The notes beneath the pieces are model-generated. The model worked only from the letters and a program-made list of their open reading frames with translations. It ran no database searches and had not been told where the DNA came from. Shown here one piece after another: positions 1 to 10,942 of a DNA stretch of 64,000 nt (its first letter is position 1; every line of letters starts with the position of its first letter). This DNA is from Hormiphora californensis. Taxonomy: Eukaryota > Ctenophora > Tentaculata > Cydippida > Pleurobrachiidae. The position numbers were made by a program, and so were the translations under genes. Location: assembly GCA_020137815.1 (NCBI GenBank), contig CM035360.1:2260077-2324076 (forward strand), given 5' to 3'.

Positions 1-606
1 CCCGAACCATACTAGCTAGAGACTTGAATCAAGTTTTATCCGTTAGCAAATCGTTCGGGGCATGCATTAGTTAAGGTTTCAAGTGAAAATGTCCACTATG
101 ACGGGCGTAATGACGTCACAAAGTGACGTCATTGAAAAATATCAGACCAAATATTTTCAAACGCCTCTAGCACCCTCAAGAAGTATTCTGATTCCTGATT
201 TGACGGAAAATCGTTAGTGGCAAATTGTCTGAACTTTCAGATACTGTATTGTAAATTTTTCTAACTTGTCTTTTTCAGACCTTAAAACGCGTCGGAACTC
301 AAAAATTTGATGTTAAAATCCACATAAAAATTCACATTTAGTGCAATAACTTCAGTTCTTGACTACCATGCCCTTTAAAACTTTCCACACTTTTAGTGCT
401 TCATAGGCCTAATAGTCTGTAATAATTTTCGACGTCATTTGTGACGTCACATGTGACTTCACGACGTCAAAACGACGTCTAATTTTGAAAATTTCGTCAA
501 ATCAGTTTCCTACAACCCAGGATATAATTGAATTACATTTGAACACTTAAGTTGACAATTAGCTTAGTTGTTTGAGGTCATAAATGACCTCAAACGACCA
601 AAAAAG
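1..606. other. AT-rich non-coding stretch with clustered GACGTC sites
   Basis: No coding region is recognised. The stretch holds full TGACGTCA palindromes at 111, 124 and 442, plus further GACGTC cores near 431, 463 and 474. TGACGTCA is the CREB/ATF site, but clustering inside a repeat-like AT-rich sequence may simply reflect internal duplication. Confidence 0.4.
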
Positions 607-613
607 AGTTCAA

Positions 614-829
614 ATTTAGAGCAAAAACTAATTGAAATTAGTTCGCCAGAAAGGTGGCCCATTCTGAACTTACTCCTTCATTTCCGTCACCTTTGAGTTG
701 AAGGCGGAAAAGTTTACGGATACCTCAATGTCTTTGAAGCCTCAACTGAAAGGTGACGGAAATGAAGGAGTAAGTTCAAAATGGGCCACCTTTCTGGCGA
801 ACTAATTTCAATTAGTTTTTGCTCTAAAT
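614..829. repeat. Inverted repeat (hairpin, ~90-bp arms)
   Basis: The left arm (614-705) is the near-perfect reverse complement of the right arm (739-829), around a 33-bp loop. The arms begin and end with ATTTAGAGC/GCTCTAAAT. It looks like a MITE or foldback core; no target duplication could be fixed. Confidence 0.8.
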
Positions 830-846
830 AAGAAATTAACATTATT

Positions 847-923
847 TGACCCGGGCACCCCGAATTATCAGGCAATATCTTTCCCCCGAGCATCGCGGTA
901 AATCGGGAACCGACTGTATACAT
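847..923. mobile_element. Degraded pogo-type mini-MITE
   Basis: The right half, including CCCCCGAGCATCGCGGTAAA and the terminal CCGACTGTA, closely matches the right half of the short element at 52632-52700. The left terminal repeat is eroded. Confidence 0.55.
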
Positions 924-1277
924 TAGCAAAAATCACACTTTTTGGGGGGGGGGGGGAATATATTTATGATTTCTATGTACATATTCAAAACTAATTTTCC
1001 AATTTCCATCCGCTGTAATATATAGAAATGGATACCTAAGATTTGTGTTTTTAATATCACAGAGTAAGAATTGAGAACATCCTAAAACACCTCATGGGAC
1101 GGTCAGTTTTGCTACTCATACTATTCTCAAAAATTATTCGATCCAAAAAATGTGTGTCCAACAAAGAGTGTCCAGTGTCCTATTTTTACCACGGGATCCT
1201 TGATCCTTCCAATGTTCGGTATTGTTTATGAGTCCATTCACTGCATTTATAATTCTATTCCCATTCCATGTAACCAG

Positions 1278-3236
1278 CTAAAATGGAGCTGGATCAATAC
1301 TGCAGTCAGTAGATGATGTATGCAGTGTTAGGGGAGTAAGGAATGTCCTGACATCACAGCACACATCACAACAGCACCCACAGTTGCCGTCATAATAACA
1401 TGTGGTGCAGTTTGTTACATTCAACTCGGATTCCAGCTCTGAGTGGTCCTGGAGAGGAGGAGATGGGGTGTTAGGGGTTGATTAGGGGGTGAGTTAGGGG
1501 TGTTGGGGTGGGATAAAATATAGAAACTGCGGTTTGGGTAGCAGGAGTTGAGTGATTAGATATAACATGGGCTATTATACGAGTAAGGTAAGCTGGGGCA
1601 AATTGGTCCATCGGGTAAAGTGGCCCATGTATGGGGCAAATTGGCCTGCTCGTTCTGTTCCGGATTTTTGCCTAGTTAGACTGTTTACAAATGTAAAGGA
1701 GGGTTAGAACATAACAATTAAAACTGCTGTGATTTCTGTTTGAGTTGGCCGATTTTAATTTTACAAAAACTGCCAGTTAGGTTTTTTATTCTTCTAAAAC
1801 TAGGCATAAAATTTTTTCAAAAAACTCACTACATACATATTAAGTTGATTAAATTGTCAAATTAGTCAAATTGGGGCAAATATGGTCCACTCACTGGGGC
1901 AAGGTGGTCAACCCTGGGGCAAAGTGGTCCACCTCTAGAACCAATAAAATGGAGTATGAAATACCACGTGACACTGGGGCAAGCTGCTGGAGACAACATG
2001 GGCCACTTTGCCCCAACTATCGGTGTTTTAACAACATCAGTCACGTGATAAAATTGAGCAATGCTTTTGCTTGGGCCACTTTGCACAAGTGCAAATTTTC
2101 CAAAAAAAGCATCACCAAATTATTTGAATTGATTAATTAACCCATTAAATAAAACTTGCAGGTTTTAAAATTTAGCCCGGCTGAAAGGAAAACGTTTCAT
2201 TGGGTAGCCTATACATTTTTTTCTCCTGCTGTATAAATTAAAAATGGGCCACTTTTGCCCCAGCTTACCATACACGGGAGTGTAAATTAGCAGTTAGGGG
2301 ATTGAAAAAGCAACCTAAATGGGGTTAGAGCTGGACACAAACCTTATCACAGTAATCCTCCACATCATCAGCTTCAGGTCGAGATGTGATCTAGCTCCTT
2401 ATCAGTCTGGGCTATAGCTTCCAGTGGGGATCTCTTGACTGCAGCTGGGCCTGACTGTTCCTCTTCAAGATCTCCTTCCTGAGAGGGAAGGGGTGTTAGA
2501 GGGTTGGTAAAGGGGAACAGTGTTAGAGGGTTGGTAAAAAGGGACAGTGTTAGAGGGGGAACAGTGTTAGAGGGTTGGTAAAGGGGGGCCGGGGGGACAG
2601 TGTTAGAGAGTTGGTAAAGGGGGGGGGACAGTGTTAGAGGGCTGTAAACTCACCATTAGGTTCGACAACTCATTATTGATTCCCCAGTGCAGTTTAAAAT
2701 ATCCTTCGACTCTCTTATCGTAAAGTTATCTGTAGAGAGAATAGGTTATATTTCATTTCTGCTTTCTTGGGAATAGCAAGTGTCATGTTGTTCGTGGCCC
2801 CGAACAACATGACACTTTCCTAGTAACCCTACGGGGTCACTAGGAAAGTTTTATAAATTTCAGGGGAAGATACACGGTTGCCAGGGGTTATGTCTGCTAA
2901 ACAACTGAAGGACAACAACTAGAAGGAAGGGATCACATGTGAGATATCTTAAATCCAGTACTACAACGAAAGAGAGAGGAGATTGAGAGAGGCGGAGAGA
3001 GAGGTAGATATAACTAGAGAGATAGTGAGGGAGAGACTGACAGCTACTGAGGGTGAAAGAGAGAGAATTCATAGAATGGTAGCAGGTAGGGCGAGAGAAA
3101 AAATATAGATTTAAAACATTTTGAATTGTCAACTACTAGTATAAAGAACTACAAAGTATAAACTAGCACTGGTTGCTCTCACCTTAAATAATGTCGATGC
3201 CATGACCACTTGACGGCGAGCAGAGGAGCGTGACAT
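1278..3236 (-). CDS. Unidentified four-exon gene with Cys-rich C-terminus
   Basis: I do not recognise this gene. On the minus strand, exon 1 (3236-3183) starts with ATG, gives an 18-residue Ser/Arg-rich start and ends at a GTGAGA donor. Exon 2 (2729-2654, between CTACAG and GTGAGT) encodes a charged, aromatic stretch. Exon 3 (2478-2343) encodes a Glu/Pro-rich stretch. The last exon (1448 to a stop at 1278) has nine cysteines in about 25 residues (motif CGCCCDVCC). Exons 2 and 3 are 76 and 136 bases, each one base over a whole number of codons, so each needs a single-base frame break if all phases are 0. A MITE lies in the last intron. The exon chain is inferred from splice signals and open frames only. 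Confidence 0.4.
1587..2269. mobile_element. MITE with GGTAAGCTGGGGCAAA terminal inverted repeats
   Basis: The left end GGTAAGCTGGGGCAAATTGG is mirrored by GGGCCACTTTTGCCCCAGCT plus TACC at the right end. Internally there are several copies of the GGGGCAAA.TGG motif in both orientations. No transposase is encoded; the small open frames inside are repeat translations. The target duplication is unclear. It lies in the last intron of the surrounding minus-strand gene. Confidence 0.7.
2779..2848. repeat. Two adjacent short hairpins
   Basis: AAGTGTCATGTTGTTCG pairs with CGAACAACATGACACTT, and immediately after it TTTCCTAGTAACC pairs with a GGTCACTAGGAAA-type arm. Function unknown. Confidence 0.6.
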
Positions 3237-4110
3237 ACAACATAACCACTTTTCCCATCAATAACTAGCAGGGTCTGAGATAGTAGTTATCCTCTGATGG
3301 ACTATTTTTGAGAAGGACAACCGTTGAACACCTGGAATTGAGTGTGTGGGTTACAGATATAACGTCAAGAGTAGGTTAGCAAATGGCAAATATATATAAA
3401 TTCTCAACATGCTGCGTAAGACCCATAACGATGTTATAACCCTCCTTTACATTTGTAAAAGAGGGCGGGGCGCACGGAAAGAGAATAGAGCCAGGCAATA
3501 ACGATGAGGCAGTAAAAATTGCGAAAGTCATGTGTGCTAATCGACTCTACTACAGTCACTGTAGTACACTGTAGTACAGTGTAAATTTCGGCTGACCTGT
3601 TGAACACCACCCCACCCAAAATACACACCAAAACTATCTCCCGAAACAGTTGCATTGTAAACTTGGTGAACCACTGTGTTTTGAGATTCCCTTGGTGATG
3701 AACCCGCAGTGTTGGTAATACATGTATCAGATGTATGACGTATGTGTGTACTGTTATACTGTGTATAACTGTACTGTGTAAAAATACTGTGAGTATACAC
3801 ATGTGCATTGTGCATTACATATAATTTGGTATAACTTCATTGATGCCTACCGTTTTACAGAGCTGACACTGGCACACCCACCATTCCCTCTTGTCATCTC
3901 ACAGCTGTCATGTCACCTCAACACCAGATTTCTAAACTCATATTTGTTTACCTGGAGATAGGGCAAGGGGATGAGTAGAAGGGGTTCTAAAATAGTTGCA
4001 ATGGCAGTGCTTAATATATCTTTAGTTTATGTATAAATCCCAGGTGGACTTTAACTAAGAAACAAAACTATCACCTACCAGAGTGAGGGGATGGGGATGA
4101 GATCACGTAC
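3237..4110. other. Intergenic or intronic sequence
   Basis: No coding exon could be supported. Overlapping open frames near 3434-3815 are low-complexity and lack family signatures. The 3' exons of the neighbouring Pro/Met-rich gene may lie here, but I could not identify them. Confidence 0.4.
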
Positions 4111-4981
4111 CGGCTGGATGTGGTGGTTGAAGGTAGGACTGGGCTTGTTGCTGTGCATCAGTTCTTGCATCAGTAGTTGGGAGGAAATGTGTCGGGGAGA
4201 CTGGAATTAGAGTGTGGGTTAGAGAGGGATGACACAGGTGATAGTGGGGGGATGGGGATACAAACTAGGGAAACCAATCAAGGGTCTAGTAACATGTAGT
4301 AAAATGACATCTACATACCGGGGGTATTCCTTTGGCAAAATGGTGGGGGCGAACCATGAAGTTTGGTGGCATTCCCTTCATCCCCATGGGGTGGGGAGGG
4401 GTGAAGGGGCCAGGAGGGAAGGGTAGCTTGATACCACCACCCCTGGATGTTTCAATGGTTTAGGTCCCTGATCCTGCTCAGTAGGGGATACACGGGGCAT
4501 GCCAGGTCCCTCCCCAGATCGAGGCCTCATCCTGTTCTGCATGTGGGTGGGAGTCAGGTTGATGTTCATCTCGTGGGGCAGACACTCATCCTTGAACCAC
4601 CGCTCAGAGCTCTTGATCATAACGCTGGTAGGGGTGAATGCCATGGGGAAGGGACCTTTGTTCAACATTCTGCAGGGAGAAATAATTTGGTAATTAATCA
4701 GTTAGTTAATCAAACCTGAAAGTGAATTGTTAGTAAAGTTGTCTGGTAGAAACTAGAGACCCAATGATTCATCTCCCGGGTTACCTGTGATCATTTTGGT
4801 GAGCGGTGATCCTAGTTGGAATGCTCTCATCCCCGGACAGTCTAGGTCTCATGAAGGGCTGGGGCTGCTGTTCCATTTGGGGTGGGGGCATTGGTCCCAT
4901 ACGGGCTGGGGCAGTCAGAACAGGGGCACCCTGACCTGGCAGCCGGAGAAGGGCCTTGACAGCCTGGGTTTTATCGTGCAT
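4111..4981 (-). CDS. Pro/Met-rich protein, three internal exons (possibly 4E-T-like)
   Basis: The exons on the minus strand are 4981-4785 (CAG acceptor, GTAACC donor), 4669-4319 (TGCAG acceptor, GTATGT donor) and 4200-4111 (CCAG acceptor, GTACGT donor). The product is rich in Pro, Met and His, and includes FPMAFTPTSV and a later segment around QLLMQELMHS. The AFTPTSV segment reminds me of eIF4E-transporter (4E-T) family proteins, from memory and unverified; the eIF4E-binding N-terminus is not visible here. The middle exon needs a one-base frame correction near 4450 to keep the downstream Pro/Met-rich frame. The true start and stop were not located. Confidence 0.45.
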
Positions 4982-5095
4982 CTGAAGGTGGAGGAGGAGT
5001 ATTAGAGTGGTGTGGGGGAGGAGAGATGGAGGGGGAGGGATTCACTGCAGACAGGTTAGCAATCCGGGATTGCCAATCCCAGGTGAGAAATGAGT

Positions 5096-5096
<1 letters not shown>

Positions 5097-5156
<60 letters not shown>
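5097..5156. repeat. (AG)n microsatellite
   Basis: An almost pure AG dinucleotide tract. Confidence 0.95.
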
Positions 5157-5159
<3 letters not shown>

Positions 5160-5284
5160 TATGGATGGAAAGATAGAGAGAGTGAGAGTGAAAGAGAAGG
5201 GAGAGGGATAGAGAGAACTAAATGGTGTTGGTTTCGCAGTGCTTAGGCTACATGCTATCACTCGGTGTGAGAGGCAAAATATAT

Positions 5285-5303
5285 TGAAAAAGAGAGAGGG
5301 AGG

Positions 5304-5350
<47 letters not shown>

Positions 5351-5368
5351 AGAGTGAGAGAGCTAGAG
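5285..5368. repeat. (AG)n microsatellite
   Basis: A second AG tract with occasional interruptions. The flanking 5370-5930 is unique sequence with no gene I can support. Confidence 0.9.
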
Positions 5369-5934
5369 AGAGGAATTAGGCACGTATGAGGGATTGTATA
5401 TTTTATTGAGAAAGCACAATTAATTCAGTCAGATCGGTGCATACATTTTGTTTTCTGGGTAAACACAGCTACACATGCATAACATTACATTTTTAAGGTG
5501 TAACGCTAGTAGTTGTTGCTTCACGGTTTGGTCGTAATTGTGCCGTTGAACTTGCTAGGAGGACTAAGTTTACTACGAGCTGGTAATATACACATCAGGA
5601 ACCGACCGAAACAAGTAAACAACCAATCAGAACTCGTTATTTAGGTCACGTGACTGATAATCAGCCAATCAGGGACCAGTGTTTCCTGATTCGGTCGGTT
5701 CCTGATACAAATGTATCTCTCCCTCCCTCTCTCATCCTGGCTCATCCTGTGTCTATCTCCATCTCAATCACTAACAAAGTAATGGTAGCTGTTCAATTTC
5801 TTCTCCTTTCTTGTAAGTTCTGGTTTGAGGACATTGTGGAAGATACGTTGAATAATAACTGGGAAGTATCTTGCAGCTACTCACTGCTGTGGTTCTCTGA
5901 AATAGGGGAGATTGTTATCACGGGTCAAGGGTGC

Positions 5935-6005
5935 TGCCTTGCGCCGCCGACCCCATCTGAGCGCACTGACCACTGTCGCTTGGATCAAATTGGGTTATGA
6001 CTTTC
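5935..6005. mobile_element. Degenerate copy of the CTGTCTGG short MITE
   Basis: The segment GCGCCGCCGACCCCATCTGA followed by GCGCACTGA matches the body of the short elements at 36698, 45199 and 53505, and a CTTTCTG end is present. The ends are eroded and no target duplication is visible. Confidence 0.45.
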
Positions 6006-6261
6006 TGTCCACCACTTCTCGTGGTGATAGCATATCTTACCTGCTGAGTATCTGAGAGAGTGCCAAGCGTGGGATACTAAACACAGTATCCAGAACGCAG
6101 TATCCAATTAGAAAAGTGATAAAATTGATGTTTGGAGGGCATCAAATCCTGGGTTTTTATACCGTTCATTCAGATTTATCCATTTCGTCACTCGTCAGAT
6201 TTCCCCGTTTCGCCATGTAACACACTAGAGAGGTTTACAATGTTTAAAAATAAAAAGTTTT

Positions 6262-6894
6262 GGGGGGGGTCCAGCCCTAAAAAAAGCTAAGCTAACGGCC
6301 AAAATCAGGGTACCTTTAGCTTTTTTTAGCTTTTTTTAGCTTTTTTTAGCTTTTTTTAGCTTTTTTTTAGCCTTTTTTAGCTTTTTTTAGCTTTTTTTAG
6401 CTTTATTTAGCTTTTTTTAGCTTTTTTAAGGCTAAAAAAAGCTAAAAAAAGCTAAAAAAAGCTAAAATTGAGTTTTTAGTGAATTCATATAGGTTCGAAT
6501 CCCGCTGACGCCAAATTTTTTAAACTTTTATTATAACGTTTTATAACGTTTTTTGAACTTTTTTAAAACTATTTTTATCAAATTTGAATAATATTTTTAT
6601 CGAAAAAATGTCTCCAGAAAATGGCAGTAGGGGTGGATACAGAAATTGCTATGTATGGACATAAACGGTAGATTATGGTAAAAAATGTGCAGGAAATGAA
6701 CAAATGCAGTCAATAGACGTCCGGAAGGATGAAAATTTAATGGAAAAGTGTCAAGATGAATGCTGAAAAAACATAAAAAGTAGGGCTAAAAAAAGCTAAA
6801 AAAAGCTAAAAAAAGCTAAAAAAAGCTAAAATAAAAAACGCTATCGACCAAAATCAGGGTACCTTTAGCTTTTTTTAGGGCTGGACCCCCCCCC
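6262..6894. mobile_element. MITE with AGCTTTTTTT module arrays
   Basis: The terminal inverted repeats are GGGGGGGTCCAGCCCTAAAA at the left and the mirrored TTTTAGGGCTGGACCCCCCC at the right. AGTTTT flanks both sides (6256-6261 and 6895-6900), consistent with a 5-6-bp target duplication. Sub-terminal arrays of about ten AGCTTTTTTT modules face each other. The middle holds a Pol III B-box-like GGTTCGAATCC at 6492-6502. No transposase is encoded. Confidence 0.8.
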
Positions 6895-7382
6895 AGTTTT
6901 ATACAATAAAAGTAAAAAAGGGCTTCCCATAGTGGGTCCCCGGTCCCCCATAAATTATTTAAACGTTACTCCATACCGGCCTACACAGGCATGCCATAGA
7001 AAGATTGTTAGGGAGTACCGGGTATCCATGTCTCATATAAGACTGTCCTCTTCGCGGCGAGCCTTAGGCCTGGTGCGGCTACGTGAGGTTGTGCGGTGTA
7101 CACTGTACAGTCAGTGCCTGACAACGGGTATCCCCTAATGGGGGGACACTGTCCACACCCCGCTAATACACTAAACATATTGGTTCACAAATATTAAAAA
7201 ATATATGTCCAACATGCGGACGTTTCCGCCCGTAGCTACCTCTAGCTGGGTTTAACAGTGTGTATATGTATGTACAAAAAACAGAATCAATAAACTGTCG
7301 TGATAACAAGTGATGAGTAGCGTGTAGAAGGGATGTTGTAAATAATTTGAATGAGGAATGAGGATGTGCTCGATATGGAGCA

Positions 7383-7760
7383 GCGCAAGGAAAAGGACCC
7401 AGGGATCGATGTGGAGGAGGTAGGAGTAAAGGGCCCAGGGATCGATGTATAGGAGGTTGGGAAAGGACCCAAGGATCGATGTGGAGCAAGGTAGGGAAAG
7501 GACCCAGGAATCGATGTGGAGGAGGTAGGAGTAAATAACCCAGGGATCGATGTGAAGGAGGTTGGGAAAGGACCCAGGGATCGATGTGGAGCAAGGTAGG
7601 GAAAGGACCCAGGAATCGATATGGAGGAGGTTGTAGTAAAGGACCCAGAAATCAATGTGGAGGAGGTAGGAGTAGAGGACCCAGGGATCAATGTCGAGTG
7701 AAAGTAGGAGTAAAGGACCCAGGGATCAACACGGAATAATGTAGGAGAGAAAGGATACAG
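7383..7760. repeat. Minisatellite (about 36-65 bp variable unit)
   Basis: About ten copies of a unit built on GGACCCAGGGATCGATGTGG, separated by variable GGAGGTAGGAGTAAA-like spacers. Both strands give long repetitive open frames, which are not genes. Confidence 0.85.
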
Positions 7761-7887
7761 GTATCGATGTGAAGGAATACACGAGAAAAAGGGAGCCCAG
7801 GAATCAGGAATAGGAGTTGGAGACAGTAGTTACTCAGGAATCCATGTGGATGTACCAAATGTAGGGAAGTGAGGATTATTTTGCCGA

Positions 7888-8376
7888 TCATTGGTTGTAT
7901 GCTCTAAAGAACAAGTGCGTCTTCAGGGATGTTTTAAAAGTAGTAAGGGATTCTGAGTCCCGGATTGATCGTGGTAGCTGATTCCATAATTTAGGTGCAG
8001 CAATACTGAAAGCGCCTCTAGTGTTTTCGTAGTGGTACTCACTCCTCCGCACCTCTTTCAGAGCGGTGACGTCATTATCCACTCGGAGTGATTTCACTTT
8101 CTGAGGCCGCTTCACTTACAACTCAGACATATATGGAGGGGATTGATCATGAAGGGTCTTGTATACCATCAAGCAAATTTTGTACTCTATTCGCTGTTTC
8201 ACAGGCAAGAAGTGTGATTTCATGCGAAGTTTTGTTACACCGCGTTTTCCTCTTTTCCCATAAATGTATCGTGTCGCACTGTTCTGAACTTTCTGTAGGT
8301 CGTAGTTTTGTCTTTGCTGCAGGCCCTTAGAACGGGTTAAGAGGATGGGTCCTGGTCCGCATGGCATAGTGCGCAA
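7888..8376 (-). pseudogene. LINE (CR1/L2/Jockey-type) reverse transcriptase C-terminal fragment
   Basis: Two minus-strand frames (8376-8116, then 8115-7888) carry the hallmarks of the post-RT region of CR1/L2/Jockey-like ORF2 proteins: LQKVQNSATR, FLPVKQRIEYKICLMVYKTL, and AAPKLWNQLPRSIRDSESL followed by a KT.LF end. The palm domain with YADD is absent. The two pieces are separated by a stop, so this is a 5'-truncated, inactive copy. Confidence 0.85.
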
Positions 8377-9144
8377 AATATTCTTGGCCTATGCTACAGG
8401 CCCTAGAAGCCGTGGAAAACGCGCGCACTTGGGGTCTGCAGCGCATGCCAAAAAATATTCTTGACTTTTCGAGTTTCGAAAAAAAAACCGCGCAACTTTT
8501 TCAGTTCGCGCCGTCACGATTCACTTTGAAGATTCTTCAGCGCGCGCAATTTCTGTCCAAAACAAGCGCGTTTGTATATTTGCGCGTCCGATTTTCTTAA
8601 TTAAGCAATTAACGATTAATTAAACACTTTAGTTGGTCAAATTAGGTAAAATTATGTCGGAAAATGATAAATGTATCACTCTTTTTAAAGTCAAAGTGTC
8701 CCAAAAAGTCCAATCACTGTTTGAAATCATCCAACTTTGAGAGTCGATTCCTCTGTCCAGAAATCGTTTCTGGCTTATCCACCTATACGTTGCACCAGTT
8801 CAAGGGATTCTCTACCTGGGAAAAAAAGATGGTTACTTATAAAGCTGTCGTTTACTGGGACTAAGGGTTGGGGGAAGAGAGGTCAAATTAATTCAAATGG
8901 CCGTCAGTTTAGTTGAAGACCAGAAGAATAAGAGACAAATCCTTCGACACGAAGGTGTCAAATTGTCTCCTCTAACATATCCCAGAATTTTGGGTTTTAT
9001 GGATATTCCGTTCTCCCGTAATTGCCAAAAAACCGATTTGAGCAAATCGGCGATTACGCCACGGTTTTTGAGAGTTTCAAATCGAGACATGTTCGTTGCA
9101 TTCATTTAGAACATGACCGATCAGAAAATCCAAAAATTAAAACG
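8377..9144. other. Unassigned sequence
   Basis: No family is recognised. Short open frames exist on both strands (for example 8897-9109 and its complement) but show no domain signature or splice support. Confidence 0.4.
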
Positions 9145-9985
9145 CTAACTAGCGCCGTTTAGCAGAACGAAGCATTCTACGAGTGCCCTAGTCGTGACTG
9201 TGCCCCCTATGTGAGGGGATCGCCCTACGGGCGCGCGAACATGGGGGGCGCGACGTGCCCAAGTAAGGACCCATAAAAGAATGCTCGTAAATGGTCTTGG
9301 GAAGGCCCGTCTGTGATACTTCTCGTTTTGGTAATTTTTTGTGTCTACAAGGCCAAAGCAGCGTTCGTTGACGCATACTGCTGCAAAGATTATGGCCCAG
9401 GCATAGTTACTCAGCCCTCCTAATTGAGTGGTTGTAGCAGGTGTGTTTCTAAACAATATTTTGAATGAAAGATAAGATTCCCTAAATTTTGGTCTGTTTG
9501 AGTATCTACTCAGCAATGTAGTGTTTTGGATGACCTGTGGTCTCCTCTCAGATGGAGAGTCAAAAGTTAAATCTATATGTAGCTTAGTTGATTTGTGCAC
9601 TAACTTAATCAGTGGAATGCGAGCAGTGGGTAGTGCTAATTTAATGAGGAATTTACTGTCTTTGCTTTTGATGATTCTACAGATTTCTTTTATCAGGTGT
9701 GTGATTTTGTCAGTTGGAGAGTGGACAATAGCGTCTAGGTCAGACCCTACAAGATTTAAACCACTTACAGTCGAACCAAAGAACGAAATGGTGGCGTTTG
9801 GTAGTTTGGTCGTGACCAGGCGAATCTGGTCAGCTACTTCCTCCCATGTTTTTTTGGTCCGTGGGTTGTTTGATCAGGGGTCTAAGCACTTCTCCCAGGC
9901 TACTTGGCATGATTGCCTCTAATTGGGTCCTGCGGTGGACATTAATGTATAAATGGTCTTGTTTACTAAACTCCCCTAAGTTAGA
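9145..9985 (-). CDS. Nucleotidyltransferase, non-canonical poly(A) polymerase/TUTase-like
   Basis: Reading the minus strand from about 9985 (after a CAG acceptor) gives a Pol-beta-type nucleotidyltransferase core. It contains FFGSTVSGLNLVGSDLDAI, the GS plus DxD metal-binding signature, at about 9800-9740. Farther on come ARIPLIKLVHKSTKLHIDLT, with the third catalytic Asp, an Asn-Thr-LL-x2-Y segment, and GGLSNYAWAII, the usual PAP/25A-associated strand. Families with this layout (Cid1, Trf4, TUT, MTPAP) add 3' A or U residues to RNA. The frame breaks once, upstream of the GS motif, at an A7 homopolymer (about 9857-9863); one base fewer would join the two halves. Recognisable homology ends near 9340, and the frame runs on to 9145 without clear similarity. 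The N-terminal exons and PAP-associated C-terminus were not located. It may be a gene with an assembly indel or a pseudogene. Confidence 0.7.
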
Positions 9986-10934
9986 CTGAGGCTATTGAGT
10001 AGTCGGTAGTAGTTGTTCTTTCCTTTATTAAGTCAAGTCAAGTCAAGTTATCTATTATATAAGGTAGAAGGGCCTTGCAATGATTTGTATTCTGAGTCCC
10101 TAGGAGGCAATGGTTGCTATATATTATTGGGACCAAAACGGTATGAATCATACGATTTGAGTATTTATTGATGCTGGTTCTAAAGTGGCCTATCTAATCA
10201 TTATCTATGCCTTGATTAAATTGGCTGTTTAATGAAAGAGGATTTGTGTTTCTTGATATAAGATCAAGGTAAAACGTGTTGGGCTAAAACGGCTTGATTA
10301 GGTAATCGAATTAATTTTATTATTGGATCGCTTCACATATAGTTGTTGTTCAGTGGGCTAATATGATATATGTTCTGATAATATGCTAACATAATTATAG
10401 TTCTATGTACTGTGTAATTTACTAGAACGGAGAGTAATTCAAACTCAATTTCAATGGTTTTTTCACTATAAATAGAGAGAGAGATAGGTAAAATTTATGA
10501 AAAATTGGAAAGTTTTGCCGTGAAAAAGTAAACAATATCGAGTAGGGTTTCCGGGATCATGGTGTCCGGTGTATGGGAATGATGAGAGAGTTATGTGAAA
10601 GTGATTTTTATCAAATCTTTTGTTTGAAACTGTTAATTGCGAAACTTATCTACAAGTTTGTGCTGTGCTGTTAGTGAATCGCTGATTCATATGATATTTA
10701 TTTGCTCGCTAGGGTGCCAATTCTCTGATGCTAGTTCTCTACTCCCCGTTTAATTTAAATAGGGTTTTAATCGTGGACAATTAGGTAAAAACAAGGAATA
10801 ATTTGTGCAACCTATCTAGCGAGTGAGATCATTTGCGAATACCGTTTGGAAGTGCTTCTAGTATTTATTTTTACTAGCGAGACCTTACTGAAGTCTGATA
10901 CTAAGTCGAATTATATAGTTAGTGATAAGTAATG
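9986..10934. other. AT-rich non-coding stretch
   Basis: I see no gene, RNA or clear repeat apart from a short (TCAAG)n run near 10030-10045. Confidence 0.5.
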
Positions 10935-10942
10935 GTATTAAT

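Noticed and set aside
1862-2140. Overlapping open frames on both strands
   Set aside because: They lie entirely inside the GGTAAGCTGGGGCAAA MITE and repeat its modules.
6492-6502. B-box GGTTCGAATCC as a tRNA gene
   Set aside because: No A-box, acceptor pairing or anticodon arm; the upstream side is a poly-T module array.
7383-7760. CRISPR-like array
   Set aside because: Units vary in length, spacers are not unique, and the context is eukaryotic; it is a minisatellite.
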